Of a stretch of 64,000 nucleotides of DNA, positions 44,318 through 57,200 are shown piece after piece (position 1 is the first letter of the stretch; each line of letters opens with the position of its first letter). This DNA comes from Beverwykella pulmonaria (lineage: Eukaryota > Ascomycota > Dothideomycetes > Pleosporales > Melanommataceae). Location of the stretch: contig BCHH01000022.1 of the NCBI GenBank assembly GCA_001599595.1, positions 263,705-327,704 of the forward strand, read 5' to 3'. Under the pieces are notes generated by a model. It did not search any database. It was not told where the DNA came from and saw only the letters and a list, made by a program, of their open reading frames with translations. The position numbers and the translations under genes are program-made.

Positions 44318-46391
44318 ATGCCACTCCCATGGCGGCCATCGACGAGAGAGGAGCTCGGCGCATACTCTACTGTCGCGCAAACCGAAGACGAGAACGCGGA
44401 ATTGACGGCGCATGGAAGAGGGCTGGAAAATGGTTTACCGTAAGTGTCATTTTTCTCACTTTTTGTCCTTTGCTTGGTTGTTGAGGTATAGCGTTATATG
44501 GCAGCGGAGCTCTGCGTTTTGATGCAAGATATCTTTTCCTAATCTCGATTTTTCTATCCATCAGTTTCCACCTGCCAAGATCACGAGAAGCGTCGCTAAC
44601 ATCAGACCAGATCAAATGTGTCCAACAAACATACCAGAGACAAGTCAATAGAGAGCCCAAGCCAATCGATGTTCAATGGCGACGAGCCAACACCCCACGA
44701 CCTTTTGACCCTCCCTCGCGTCGCCGACGCCCTACCCTGGGGCGCCTTCCTTGTCGCCATCGTGGAGCTCTGCGAACGCTTCGCGTACTACGGACTCTCA
44801 GGCCCTTTCCAAAACTACATGTCGAATTCCTACAACGACCCAAATGGACTCCCCGGCGCCCTCGGCCTTAAACAATCCGGCGCCACCGCTTTATCCAATT
44901 TCTTCCAGTTCTGGTGCTATGTGACGCCCATCCTGGGCGCTATCGTCGCTGACCAGTATCTAGGGAAGTATCTAACGATCAAGTACTTCTCTTTAGTCTA
45001 TATGGTTGGAATTTTCGTGCTGTTCATTACGAGTCTGCCCGTAGCTATCGAACACGGCGCTGCATTCCCGGGTTTAATTGTGGCAATGTTCATTATTGGC
45101 CTTGGAACGGGGGGTATAAAATCCAACGTCAGTCCACTCATCGCGGAACAAGTCCGGTCCACAAGCCCTTTCATCCGTATCCTCTCCAATGGCCGCCGCG
45201 TCATAGTCGACCCTGAAGTTACTGTCCAGCGCATATATATGATCTTCTACATGTGCATCAATCTGGGCTCCATCTCCGCCATCGCTACTACAACTTTGGA
45301 GCTCAAAGTCGGGTTTTGGAGCGCGTATTTTCTCCCTTTGGTTATGTTCTGCATCGGCTTCTTCGTACTGGTGACTGGAAGAAAGAGATATGTTATCAAA
45401 CCTCCTCAGGGAGGCGTGATTGGGAACTGTTTCAAGGCTCTATGGATAGCTGTGAGGAATAGGGGGAATTTGGACAAGGCGAAGCCGTCGATGCAGGGGC
45501 TGAGTAGGAAGAGTTACAAGATTAGCTGGGATGATAGTTTCGTGGACGAGCTGAGAACGGCGCTCGTGGCCTGTAAGGTGTTTTTATTCTTTCCCATTTA
45601 CTGGGTGTGTTATTCGCAGATGATGAATAATTTCGTTTCGCAGGGTACGTTCGCCGTCTTTTCCTAATATCTCTACAATACCCTACGATAGTGACAGCTG
45701 ACGAGACTTGAAAGCCGGCCAAATGCAACTCCACGGCCTCCCCAATGACATTCTCCCCAACATCGACCCCATCACCATCATTTTGCTCATTCCGCTGCTG
45801 GACCGGCTCATCTACCCCTTTATCCGCGCGCACCTCCATCTCGCCTTCACGCCCATAACCCGCATAACATGGGGCTTCCTGATAGCCTCCCTCGCCATGG
45901 CCTACGCCGCTGTTCTCCAATCCTACATCTACGCCTCGCCACCCTGCTTCGCCTCGCCGTCTAAATGCCCCGCTGGCAAAATCGGACCCGATCAATATAA
46001 GCCAAATGAGATTCACGTCGCCTGGCAGACGCCCGCGTACATCCTCATCGCGCTATCTGAGATCCTAGCGAGTATCACCGGGTTGGAATTTGCGTACACA
46101 AAGGCGCCGGAGAATATGAAGAGTTTTATTATGAGTTTGTTTTTGCTGACGAGTGCGTTTGGAAGTGCGCTGGGCATCTTTTTGGCGCCCCTAGCGAGGG
46201 ATCCGAGATTGGTGTGGATGTATACGGGTCTGGCGGGGACAAGCGCACTGGCCGGGTGTGTGTTCCATTGGATGTTTAAGAGTTTGGATGGTAGGGAGGT
46301 GGTGAGGGAAGTGGAGCGTGCGGTAGAGGAGATTGAGATGCTGGAAAGGGAGAGTGCGGAGGAAAGAGATGAGAGGGTTAGAGATGTTTAG
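44318..46391 (+). CDS. Proton-coupled oligopeptide transporter (POT/PTR2 family)
   Basis: Three exons, 44318-44439, 44611-45644 and 45715-46391, encode 610 aa. The start was chosen because this frame reads MPLPWRPSTREELGAYSTVA up to a GTAAGT donor in phase 2, and the next acceptor (ACCAG) restores the frame before the transporter begins. The first PTR2 signature is ELCERFAYYG (93-102); the second, FYMCINLGSIS, follows RRVIVDPEVTVQRIYM. About twelve hydrophobic segments are present, with a large loop between the two halves and a charged C-terminus (EVERAVEEIEMLERESAEER). The protein imports di- and tripeptides with protons across the plasma membrane. The first intron is long (171 bp), so the N-terminal 41 residues are the least certain part. 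Confidence 0.9.
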
Positions 46392-46634
46392 ATGCTGTGA
46401 TTTTATATTTGAATATGAATTTGGATGTTCAACGTTAGGAACAGCGTATGATCGTATCTCACAGTTTGTTATGAAGGTGATGAAACTTCGGTATCCTATG
46501 GTGAGTATTATCCGCAAGGGTCTGCGCCTTATGGTATGGCGAAGCGTGAATATCGCATTAGCGAAAAGAATTCTCCTATCATTTCATTGGGAGCTTGTCA
46601 TGCGCAGCTGTTACCTCACCTTCATCCCGCCCAC

Positions 46635-48650
46635 TCAATGCTCGCAGAAAAAAAACGAAGTCTGCACACTCAGAGATTAGCACAATCCATTTCCATAGTT
46701 TCAACATTTTTACCCGTCTCCGTATGCATTCCCACAATTTCTACACCGAGTTATAAACTTAAAACTTACCTCCTCCAATTTGTCTACCAGATCATCCTGC
46801 ACCATCCCCCTCTCTTTCATAAGCTTCTCCCTAATATCTACCGCCTCTTCCCAGCTCAGTGGAAAGCCGTCAACTGCCGAGATTATCATGTCGAAGAGTT
46901 CCTTGGGCATCGATTCAAAGGGGCCAATTTTGCGAACTTCTTCGGCCCACCAGTCGCGGCGTTGTGGCGGCACATTGGCGGTTGATAGGACGGGGATGTG
47001 CGGGTCGACCAAAAACATGGCGAGGATCTTGCGATATCCGGGCTTAGACTTGTCAGCGAGGGAGAAAGGCTGGACTTGGTGCTGGAACACGTTTGGAAAG
47101 ACAAGGAGGCGTGACGGCCGCGTGAGGACATTGCCGAGTTTCAGGACGGCCCAACCGTCTTGTTCGACGTCGTAGTAAGCTTCTAGAGAGTTGTATTCGC
47201 TCTGTAATCGATGGTTAACTCTGAGGTTCCAACAAGGACAGGAAGAAAAGGGAAATCGGACCTGAGCCGGCCTCATCATCATCTCCTCAGTATCGTAGTA
47301 CTGTCGAAACGCAAGATAGCTATCTGTCACATTCTCAGAGTCGTAATAGTACAATGCCGTAGCGCAAATATGATCGTTTAGACTCCCTTCGACGTGCCAC
47401 GAGCCCCCTTCATACTCAGGGTTTTCGGGTGTGAGGTGGATGTTCGCCAGCTTGAAGATGATCTGGATCCCGCGGTCGGCAAAATCTTTACGCAAATCAA
47501 TCGGTCGAGCACCATCTCTCTTTAAATACTCAGATTGCGGTTTGAATACCGGTTCGGGCTGGGTTAGAATGCGGTGCTGACGCCGCCATTCACTTAGCTC
47601 ATCGTGGCAGCGGTGATTCCAGGCCCATCTGTCGTCGTCATCGTCATCAGAGTCGTCAGGATTGTAGGATTCGTCTTCACCTCTGTAATTTTCACGGGGG
47701 AACGTGACGCCTTCGGGATATGTGTAGTCTTCATCGCTGGTCCCACCCATCAAAATCCTGATCCGGGAGTGGAAGTAGGAGACACACTCGTTCCAGAGCG
47801 GGACAGCAGCATCAATGAACTGCTCTAAGACCTTGTACAAGCCTCTGTGTTGATGAGGATGGAGGTTGTTGATATAACTGTCGATCGTCGCCATTCCGTC
47901 CTCTGCGAACTTAATATTCGATGGAAGCCACTGAAAACTACCCCAAGCATTCTCGACGACTTCCTGCCCGTCCCACGTGTTCCTTTGGTGCTGGGTGGCA
48001 GTGAACTGGGGTATCGTCTCGCCCTTGCCGATATAAGTCAAGCAGCTTTCGAGAGGCACAGTTCCCGTTGGCAACGCACGTGAAACTCCATACACGACCG
48101 GAAACAGGGAGGGGTGCACCAGATCAAGCACTGTCTCGTCAGAGTTCGGATGCCAGTCTTTCAACCGGCCAGGCACATTTTCCAAGGGACGCACCGCGTT
48201 TCTCAACATTTCCCTTAATTCGCCCGACACGCTGCTATCACTCTTGACGATCGTCGCTTCAGCATCAAGCACTGTCACGAATCCCATTTTCTCAAACTTC
48301 TTGGCCTTCTCCTCCAACTCCCGCACACACACCGTAAACATCTCCTCGCTCAACCACCAATCACCTTTCTCAGGTAACGACTCATCCCATCTAATCGCCT
48401 CCTGTTTCCAGTGAGCCACTATTTCCTCATCAAAGATCTTCGTATTCCATGATGGTTTGTCGGTTATCTGGTTCATGAATTCTAGCATTCGGCGCTCACG
48501 TGTTGTGATGCCGCTGCTGGCGAAGTAATCTGCAATGGCATGGGGAAGCCGCTCTTGTCTGCCATACCGGGTCCAAGCCGTCAATGTGTTGACGGGGAGC
48601 CCGAATCCAGGGAGCATGGTACGGGGAGGGGGGTCGATTTCCATAGCCAT
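46635..48650 (-). CDS. DUF4246 family protein
   Basis: Two exons (minus strand), 48650-46770 and 46661-46635, encode 635 aa. The long exon holds family landmarks such as RLKDWHPNSDETVLDLVHPS, WGSFQWLPSNIKF, SWHVEGSLNDHICATALYYY and LLVFPNVFQHQV, ending with ILAMFLVDPHIPVLSTANV and PPQRRDWW. The open frame could run on to 46710, but a GTAAGT donor at 46769, a GCTAATC branch site and a GTGCAG acceptor lead to a 27 bp exon encoding TSFFFCEH and a stop; a C-terminal CEH is what I know for this family. A second, in-frame intron of 60 bp (47202-47261, ending GATTACAG) is possible and would give 615 aa. Function is unknown. Conserved His and Arg residues in a jelly-roll-like part (FPNVFQHQV) resemble 2-oxoglutarate/Fe(II) enzymes, but this is speculation. 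Confidence 0.85.
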
Positions 48651-49148
48651 GGCTGTGTCCAGTTTTTAGAGAAGTCTTTTGAAAAGTAATTCGACAGAGT
48701 CTTGGATCTCGTGTGAATGCGATTGAACATAGTTTATAGGATTCGGGGGATGTCTGCTTTTGAACTGTTTTTATTGGCTTAGCTCGTACTAATTTTAACC
48801 TTTCGACGTAGCGCGACAGGGGTATGCGACAGCACGTGTATGTATTATTCACTCGCCGACCAGTGTCCAGATTGTAGCACATTTCAAGTCACTCCAAGTC
48901 CTCTAATGTACGCGTTCAAGCTCCAAATTTCAAACTGGAGAGAGTACCAGCAAGAACGAGTATGCATTTTTTGTTAGAATTGTTTTGGAAACATGAATTT
49001 GTTCAAGTGCCAATGTTAGCAGTTCGCGAATATTGGATACGAGGAGGGAACAGAGTGAGTCATAACCGTCTTGAGTGAAGAAAAAAAGTGTGCTCTTATG
49101 GTAAAAGTAAATAATTAGTGAGGGCAATACCTATTATACTTACAGCCC
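48651..49148. other. Intergenic region
   Basis: About 0.5 kb between two same-strand genes; it holds the promoter of the DUF4246 gene and the 3' end of the nucleoside hydrolase gene. No further element is visible. Confidence 0.4.
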
Positions 49149-50252
49149 TCACTTCTCCCACATCCTCGCCCCCTCCAAGAACAGCTCATCTAACTCTCTC
49201 GCCACAGTCTCATTCCCAGCCTTCAGCTTCAGATAGTGCTGGTTTGTCCTTGCCTCGTCGTCTCTCCAGGCATTTGATCCATTGGAAAACACATAATTAT
49301 ACCCGATGGCATTTCCATACTCAAACCACGTCCCTAGCCCCTGACACGCATACGCAACCGTCAATGGATCCCACGAGAACCTTGTTGTATTGTATCCGAC
49401 ATACCAATTATATGCCGCTTTCACAGGATCATTTGCTGGACCTAGGAGGGTGAGCCGAGCGCCAGAGGACACCCTCTCGCCGACTTCCGTCCCCAAGAAC
49501 GTAAGCGCAACACTCTCAGGCCAGGTATTCACAACATGTGCCGTTGACAGCGGATTGTCGCCCCAGAAATTGAATTCGTGCCCTACAGGATATCCACCAC
49601 CCATTATCACCAACTCCCTCACTTTCTTCTCCACCAGCGCGGGCCCAGCGAGGTTTGAGTACTTGTCGGCTGTAGAACTCAACAATCCCGACAAATTCTC
49701 GAGGAACCCGATGGAAGCAATGGTGACGCTTCCATCCGCCGCCTCGCTCAACGTCTTCCGATATAACTCCACCGGCTCCCACATCTTCTCGACCTCAAAC
49801 CAAGGCACTGAGCCCCCAGACCAGTGATAGGCTACTTTACTCGCGTATTCGCCCAGTTCATATGCCCATGTGTCGAAGAAGCTCGAGTTTGTATAAGGTC
49901 GCCGAAGCCCGATGGGAATGGTTGGATACCCATAGTGGTTTAGAATGGCGGAAGCGGCAAGGGCGGAGTAGGAGGAGTTGGCGTTGACGTTTACAGCGAG
50001 GAAGGTGATGTTGGGGAGCGTGGAGGCGAGGAGAAGGGCGGCTGCGTCGCTGCGGGAGGGGTGAGACAGGGGAGGAGCGGGGAGAGGGTGGACGCACTCT
50101 ACGTCGGAGAAGAGATCTGTGTCTACGATCAGATTTTTGTCTGTCGCTACATGTGCGATTGGTGCATAGAGTGAGAAGTATGCTAAGGCATACTTGAATA
50201 TGCATTGCGGTGTAAGAATGGCGTCGAAGAAGCTGGCCATTGTCAGGCTCAT
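49149..50252 (-). CDS. Inosine-uridine-type nucleoside hydrolase
   Basis: Two exons (minus strand), 50252-50098 and 50049-49149, encode 351 aa. The frame is open straight through, but an in-frame 48 bp intron (50097-50050, GTGCGT...CTCAC...CCGCAG) interrupts the family's Asp motif. Removing it turns DVECVHP... into DTDLFSDVDD (residues 44-53), the Ca2+-binding active-site signature of nucleoside hydrolases. Other features are a hydrophobic N-terminus (about 11-35) that may serve as signal peptide or anchor, several N-glycosylation sequons, VRELVIMGGG, EFNFWGDNPLSTAHVV and FSWDPLTVAYA. The enzyme splits ribonucleosides into ribose and base, for salvage or scavenging; possible secretion would favour extracellular scavenging. 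It is followed on the same strand by a Zn2Cys6 regulator gene upstream (50684-52716). Confidence 0.88.
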   Translation of the reverse strand: MSLTMASFFDAILTPQCIFKYALAYFSLYAPIAHVATDKNLIVDTDLFSDVECVHPLPAPPLSHPSRSDAAALLLASTLPNITFLAVNVNANSSYSALAASAILNHYGYPTIPIGLRRPYTNSSFFDTWAYELGEYASKVAYHWSGGSVPWFEVEKMWEPVELYRKTLSEAADGSVTIASIGFLENLSGLLSSTADKYSNLAGPALVEKKVRELVIMGGGYPVGHEFNFWGDNPLSTAHVVNTWPESVALTFLGTEVGERVSSGARLTLLGPANDPVKAAYNWYVGYNTTRFSWDPLTVAYACQGLGTWFEYGNAIGYNYVFSNGSNAWRDDEARTNQHYLKLKAGNETVARELDELFLEGARMWEK

Positions 50253-50683
50253 GCTATGGAGGTCGGAAAGGCATCAACGACAATTGTGAGGCCGCTGAAG
50301 CGACCAAAGAGAGGGAGATATCGAAATTCTCCATTTTGGTAGCTTAATTACGTCGTGAGGAAACCTAAGGCAAGGTCGATAGCGAAGGTGAGCGGGCAGT
50401 GGGAATTGCGCCGATGCCAAGCGTGGGTTTACATAAGCTAACCTGATTTGGAAGGTACTTGGCCACATTTCGCTCAACTCCGGCCTAGGGGGTATACAGT
50501 ATATTTCTTAAAAACGTTGTAGGGCCTGGTAGCTATTCGAAAGGGTTATTGGTTCGAGAGACATGGGAGGATCTTCCACAAACCCAAAAGCTAAGCCCAC
50601 ATGTACGAAAACTTGGAGGGTATCAAATGTATGTTTGTACAGAAGGGCTCATACCTCAAGCCTCTAATCTCAAGGCACAATAT
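50253..50683. other. Intergenic region between the nucleoside hydrolase and the Zn2Cys6 gene
   Basis: About 0.43 kb with the promoter of the nucleoside hydrolase and the 3' end of the regulator gene, both on the minus strand. No distinct element was recognised. Confidence 0.4.
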
Positions 50684-52716
50684 CTACTTTCCCGAGTTCC
50701 CTGGCATGAAGACGAGGTCAGGTCCTTCTCCAGCGAGCTTCCCACTCATTATTCCCACCATCTCATCACTCCAGCGAAAGCTCGCCACTCCCTGATGATC
50801 CAACAAACCATTCAATCCCTTCAGTATCCAATTCTTAATCTCCTCCGTACAGAACTCATACGCCATAACAAAGCTCAGTCCCGTATGGAATGCGCCAATT
50901 GGCTTACTCGCCCAAGCATCCTCCCATGTCTTGCAGATATCCATCGCCACAGTACGGCATTCAGCTTCGAGGCCGTAGTAGGAGGGATCGTCGGAAAGAA
51001 GCAGCTTCATAATAGATTTATTAGTGAGGATGAGTAGAGACCAGTAGCAGGAGTAAGCCACAGTCACGCGCCAGTTTGTGAAGTGGAGGGCTGTGGTGAT
51101 GGGGCTGTCGGCTTCTATAGAAGGTGTTTCAGTGGCGGCGGAGCCATTGGCGAGGTTAGCAGAGAGATGACCACCGAGAATACGGAGTTCTTCTTTAAGG
51201 GCTTCGAATTTGGAGAGCAGTGTTGCCCGGGGGCTGCTATAGGAATATGAAGAACCGAAGAGACAAGTGTCGTTTAGGAAATTGAGATGGTATTGAGTGT
51301 TTTCTGGTGAGAAATCGAGTGATGGACATGAGTCGGAAACGCTATCATCGAGTTCTTCGAAGTATATAGTAAATTGATGGTCAGACCCAACGTTGTTCAT
51401 GGGAGGTTGTAGTGCGGTGTGATGGATCTCTCTCATTTCTCTCAAGAGAGCGGGAAACGATGCCATGTGCCGTAGAATATCGGTGTACAGGCCATCCTCA
51501 AAACTTAACCCAGTCTTATCGAAGGCTATGTCGCGCCATGCTTCTGATGTGAGGAAGCAGGGCTTCCGTTCGTACATGGAATTTATTATCTTGACATGGT
51601 CAGCTGTAAATTCAGCCCTAGGATGACCACGGGTGGCAAAGGAGCCATCTCTGGAAGCTCAACACCTTCCATCCCCTTAATAAATAATATAAGAAGGGAA
51701 GGCCTGTGAATACTACGCAATGAAACCTTGTACTCACTATTCCACCTCTGTTGAACCGGAGCAATTCTCTTGCAAAAGCTTCTTGACATTTTTCAGGCCC
51801 CTGGAGTTCCATTAAGCGTGCGGCTCCACCAACATGAGCTAGATATCGATTGCCCGATCTTGGACCTGCCAAAGCCTATGTATGGTATCAACCGACGACT
51901 GATTGAGCACAAGTTTAGGGGTACCTACTTCAACCAATCCTAAAAGCACAGAAGCACAGAGTGTATTAGATGACATACCCTGTTTTGGATCTTCAAGACA
52001 AACCTGCAGAGTTTGCACCGCTCGCAGATAGAGGCTAGGGTTGGCAATGTCGTTGGCAGCTTTCTGGTGGACCATTGAAGAATGGGCATATACAAGACAT
52101 GCCACTGCCGCGTCTAGTGCGGCATTGCATCCTATCCTTGATGGTACTTCGCGTATAAATGGTCCAAACGCTGACATGCGATGTCCAACGCTGCCGGTGC
52201 CTAACGCATCAACCAGGGCGCGTGCCAATTCCTGATGTTGCGAAGGCGATGGATGTCGTAGAATCGGGAACTGTGGTGACTTTGGTGGAGTAGACGCTGG
52301 GGTCGAACGTGAACTGCGTGGCGATCTCTTCTGTTTGTCTGATCCTTTGTTCGATATCCTAAACTTGTGTATGACAGCGCCACCTTTGGACCACTTTTCG
52401 TTTAGCTGTGTTAATCTTTTACACTTTGGATCTTCATAATAAATGTTATCTGTATTGCTCCGATAAAGCTCTTCTTCTGAGGGTGTAGAAGTCGTGTTCG
52501 TGCTTAGGCTTGGTCCCAAGTCTTTGAAAGTGTGTCGTGAGGGAGGCCCCGTACAACACTTCCCATTCTTCTGGCAGTTGACACATTTTGGCCAAGTTTC
52601 GTCGCACTGGAATGCTGATCAGGCTCTTTTCATATACATGAGTGCATTAGAAGGCGTACCTTGATCTTCCTCTTTCGGCATATGGAACATCCCGTACTCT
52701 TGGGAACGCCAACCAT
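50684..52716 (-). CDS. Zn2Cys6 fungal transcription factor
   Basis: Four exons (minus strand), 52716-52660, 52606-51925, 51865-51738 and 51589-50684, encode 590 aa. A 53 bp intron splits the binuclear zinc cluster, whose six cysteines start at C10, C13 and C20 and continue at C27, C30 and C36/C37 (GCSICRKRKIKC, KCVNCQKNGKCC). A disordered Ser/Pro-rich linker follows. The middle and C-terminal regions are helical and resemble the fungal-specific regulatory domain (DUF3468 type): LVYAHSSMVHQKAAND, YLAHVGGAARLMELQGPE and IIINSMYERKPCFLTSEAWR, the last spanning the third intron (148 bp). The second and third introns were placed by phase and the conserved AHxGGAARLxELxGPE block. It is a nuclear DNA-binding regulator; targets are unknown, but the nucleoside hydrolase gene 0.43 kb away on the same strand is a candidate. 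Confidence 0.85.
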
Positions 52717-54266
52717 GCTTAAAATATCTTGTTAAGCTGCAAGATTGACGGCCCAGATTGGACGGAAAGATTATAAGAGAAACTAGTCAAAGATGAGAGA
52801 CGGAGGGCAGGTGATCTGTCCAAAGGAGGCATATGTAACGATGAAGAGCGAAAAGGGCCGAAGGCTCGTCGCTCTTGTATGGTGATATGTTCAATGACGA
52901 TGAGATCTCCTTTTCAGATTACCACACAAAAGCTCAAACCCACGACCACTGCAGACCAAATGGACCAGAGAACGGAGACACCTCTGGACCAGCAGGACCA
53001 GCGGTGGAGAGCAGTCACGTGTTCGCAACATGCATCCTATTTCGGACTAATGTGGGGGCCAAGTCAGGTGTAGCGCTGCTTACTTAAGGAACATGACCTC
53101 CTGGTGTAAGACAGCAGAACGGGGCAGGCTGTTGGCACTGGCTACAAGTTAATTGTGTGCAGCATTAGCAGATTGAATGTTCAACTCTAACGCCCTACCG
53201 AACGGCGAGGCCGGATGTTGAGGTGTGAAAAAGTAAGAGAGCTAAATTAAGCGTTGCGGCTGTTAGTCCCGTCCTCAGCCTCACACTCCACTGCTCAAGA
53301 CCGACACCCGCAGACTCACTGTCATGAAACGAAAACTACCTCAAACTCTTTTTATTTGGCAAGGTTCTTCGGGAATGGATACCTTTTCGCCAATATGCTG
53401 ACCAAGATTGTTCGATATTTCTTTCGTGCCTAACCACACTCCACCACCTGCCGCAGGAGTGGAAGGATGATAAGACTTTGAGATGTATATGGGGCCACAT
53501 GAGAGTTTACATCAATAGCAAGTCACTTTGAAATGAACGTCACGTCGTATATGAGCACGTGTGAAATGCTTCCGAGGAACACTATTAATGGCAGTTTGCC
53601 TTGGCCTTGCGCTAGATGGCGATTGGTCTTGAGGTGATGAATCTCCCTAAGCGAGACAAAAGACCAGGGTAAAATTGTTGGTGACTCCAATCTACTGGAT
53701 CAGGGAGATAGGGTTTGTGAAACCATGCGAGCGAGCTACGGTCCGTGTGATTGGGGTCTGAATACTGTATGTGAATGGTTGGACAGTAAGTGGTCCAACT
53801 CGACTTCCTCGTTGATTGAGATCAACCCCGACTAGTAGGATTCCGGACCGCCTTTACGACAAACATGTCTCATTTTTAGATAAAATGAACGATATGAGTG
53901 GTTAGGTGCTGAAAATGAGGTAAGCAGGGCAAACTTTTCTAACGTCCGACAAAGGAATTCACGGAATCCCCGAAAACGAAAATGGGTGACCACAAATACA
54001 ATCTCGCCTTCTTGCCCTTATAAGAATCATACACCCCAACTGCAATATATGTAGCCTAGCCAATATATTCATTCTGACCATGATATCACAACAACTCAGC
54101 GGGCTGGACAATTTGAGTACACGTCTTTGCAGGTGAAACGATTTATATCTGTAAAGGGTTCATAACACATATCAACAGGAGTTGTTCTTAGAATTCATAC
54201 AGGATTTCTCGGTCTTGGCTAGGACTCATTGTAGTCGCTGATTTTGTATGTCACGTGTCCCATCTC
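52717..54266. other. 1.55 kb gene-free region
   Basis: It lies between the start of the Zn2Cys6 gene and the 3' end of the NLR-like gene. Short open frames near 52.88-53.09 kb show no domain. GCACGTG-type words occur near 53554. No gene is supported. Confidence 0.45.
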
Positions 54267-57200
54267 TTATGTGAGCTCCACCTCCATCACTTCCTCTCCC
54301 ACCACCTCCAATCCTTCACCCTCTCTTTCATCGGCTTCCTCAATGGCACCCCTCATATCCCACAGGTCAACTTCGCAAGCCCCCGTATCTGGATGACCTT
54401 TCCCTAACGTCCCTCTCAACCCTGCTAGGGCTTTCTCACACAACTCCCTTGCTTCGTCATCTCTCCCTCTCTTCAACACAACCTTGGCTAAATGATGCAT
54501 AGTCTTGAACGTATATGGGTGGTTTTCTCCCAGCAACTTCTTTCGACTCTCCAGCGCGCGTCTTGCCAGCTGTTCGGATTCATCGAGCTTTGGATCTTGG
54601 GGTCCGGTAGACTGGAGGAAAAGGTTCTTGGAGAGAAAGACGAGGGATGTGAGCACGTTCGAGGACTCAGGGCCCATTGCGGTTTCGAGTTTGGAGAGCG
54701 CGCCACGGATCACTTCCTCGCCCTGCTTCGTCTGGCCTTGTAGCGTGAGTATGTAACCCCAATGGCTGAGCGGAGGAAGCGTCCACGGATGGTCAGGGCC
54801 GAGTACAATGTTCCTTCCGTCAATGCTCGTTCTCGCCGCCTGGGCTGCTTCCTCCAGCTTCCCCAGATGTCGTAAGATCACCGCAAGCCCACCTGTTGCA
54901 TCCAGCGTCTGCGGGTGCTGGTCACCTTGCACGCGCTTGAACACTGCAATCAAACTCTTGCTTCGCTTCTCCGCTTCCAAGTACTCCCCTTTGTCGCAGA
55001 AGAAGACAGGTAGATTACACATGGTCGTGAGCGTCTTCCAGTGTGCCTCCCCCAGCAATCGTTTCTTCGCCTTCAGCGCACGGTCATAAAACGGATCAGC
55101 CTCATCATAGTTTCCCATCTGGTGGTGGATCCAGCCCATGTCATGGCAACTATCTGCAGTATCGGGATGGTCTTCGCCATAGATGCGTTCGCGGATCGCG
55201 AGCATGCTTTGTTTTACTTCGAGCGCTTCGGCGTATTTACCTTGGATTTCGAGGATGAACCCGAGCGTGCCTTTGATCTCGAGCGTGTCCGGATGCTCTT
55301 CACCTAGTAGTTCGGTTCGTGAAGAGAGAGTTTGACGTGCGAGGGCTTCGGCTTCGACGAACTTACCAAGTTCCCAGAGCTCGAGGGAAAGGGCGGAAGC
55401 GGAGCGGAGGGTATCGAGATGTTCGGGGCCTAGCAGGTTCGTTCGGGTGGATAGGTTCGCTTCGTGGATCTTTGCGGCATCTTGATGCTTGCCTTGGTCC
55501 CCGGTAATAGTTCCGACGATGTGAGAGGTTGTTAGGGCTTCGACACTCGTCTTTCCGAATAATTTCTCTTTCTTTTCGAGGGTTCGGTTGGCTAGGACAA
55601 GAGCTTCCTCCTTCTTCGCCTGATTTCGCAGCGTCCACGCCAACTGGTCCATAGCTCTCAGAGTCTCAGTATTGTCTGCGCCAACTAGCTCGGTCCTAAG
55701 CTTAACAACTTCCGCGAGTTTGGCTTCGGCGGCAGCATACTGTCCTCGACCATCCTGAAATGTAGCGCAGTTTTGAAGCAACTTCGCTCGTGCCGACCGA
55801 TTGTCTGATTCGGCTGTGTGACCTAAAACAGTGTCGGCGTGGACAACGAGTGCCTTGCATTCATCCCATGTTTTGAAAGTGCCATCTGGAAAGGTGTCGG
55901 AGAGGAGTTTTAGTGCCTCTTCGCTGTACTTCGTAGCCTGGTTGTCGTCCTCTAGCTGCTCCAGCCATTTCCGCATACTCAGTTGGACCAATCTATGCAT
56001 TGTGCATGTATTTGATCCTGTGTTCTCGGTAATCAGGCTGTACACTTTCAATGCGTTCCAGGCATCACTGAATGTGAGATTGCCAGCTTTGGGCTTAAAG
56101 TTTCGCAGCAGGGAGCGCGGAATCTCTTGGCGGTCGAGGAAGCTTATAAGGGAAAGAAGCTCTGTCGCTAGAGGACCTGCCTCCTTGTCAGTCTGGAGCC
56201 GCTGAAATGACAGCCAGGAGGTCTTCAGAACCGTTTTAGGTGGATCTGATTCCGATTCGTACTCGTAGATCTCCAGTTCTTCAACACTCTTTTCTAGCAT
56301 TGCCATTTTATTATCCTCTGATTCTTGGTAAAGCTCAAGGTAGTGGGCGATGGTCTCTTCACTCCTGCGGATATAAGATGCGGCGTGGGCGATGGCGAGA
56401 GGGATATATGAAAGCTCTTCAACAAGCTTATCTGCATCAGACGACTGCGTTTCGTTGTATTGTTCCGAAAGACTGTTTCTGAGGAGGTCGAGTGCTTCGT
56501 CTTTTGGCATTTGGTCAAGGCGAACTACATCGTTGGCCAAATTTAACGCAACTCTCTTATATCTGGTAGTGAATAGCACATGGCCATGGTCCACTTTTGG
56601 AATGCAAGAGAGGATTTTGAAGCGCCGCTTTCCATTGTTTTCGTCGAGCACTTTACTGTCGTCCACGTTGTCGATGATTAGAAGCCAGCGGCCGTTAGAT
56701 CGATTTCGTAGCCATTCCTCGACGACAGTGCGGGCATTAGTCTCAGCAGAGGCTGGAATCTTGAGCTCTTCCAGAATTCCGTCTAAGCTTGTATTGAAGC
56801 TGTCAATACTATTCGCGTGAACCCAGAAGACAGACTCGAATTCGTATCTCTGTTTCCAGCGGTTCGCAAATTCGATAGCGACCTGTGTTTTTCTATTCGT
56901 GATATCAGTAACGAATTTGTTCAAAATGACAATACATAATCACATACCCGATACCGCCCAGTCCATGGAGCGCAAGGAAGGAAGTGTACTTGGGCCCAGA
57001 GAAGTATCTGTCGATGGCCGCGATAACATCCTCCCTCCCAACGAAAAGATCATTCTTTTCGTATGGAACGCTGAAGTAGGTCTTTTGTGGTATGTCTTTG
57101 GACAAGCTGCTCGCAATCGCTGAGGATAATTAATACTGAGAGGAGAATGAGACAGAGTTACGTATACTCACACATGCGCTCGATATCATGCTTCTTGTCT

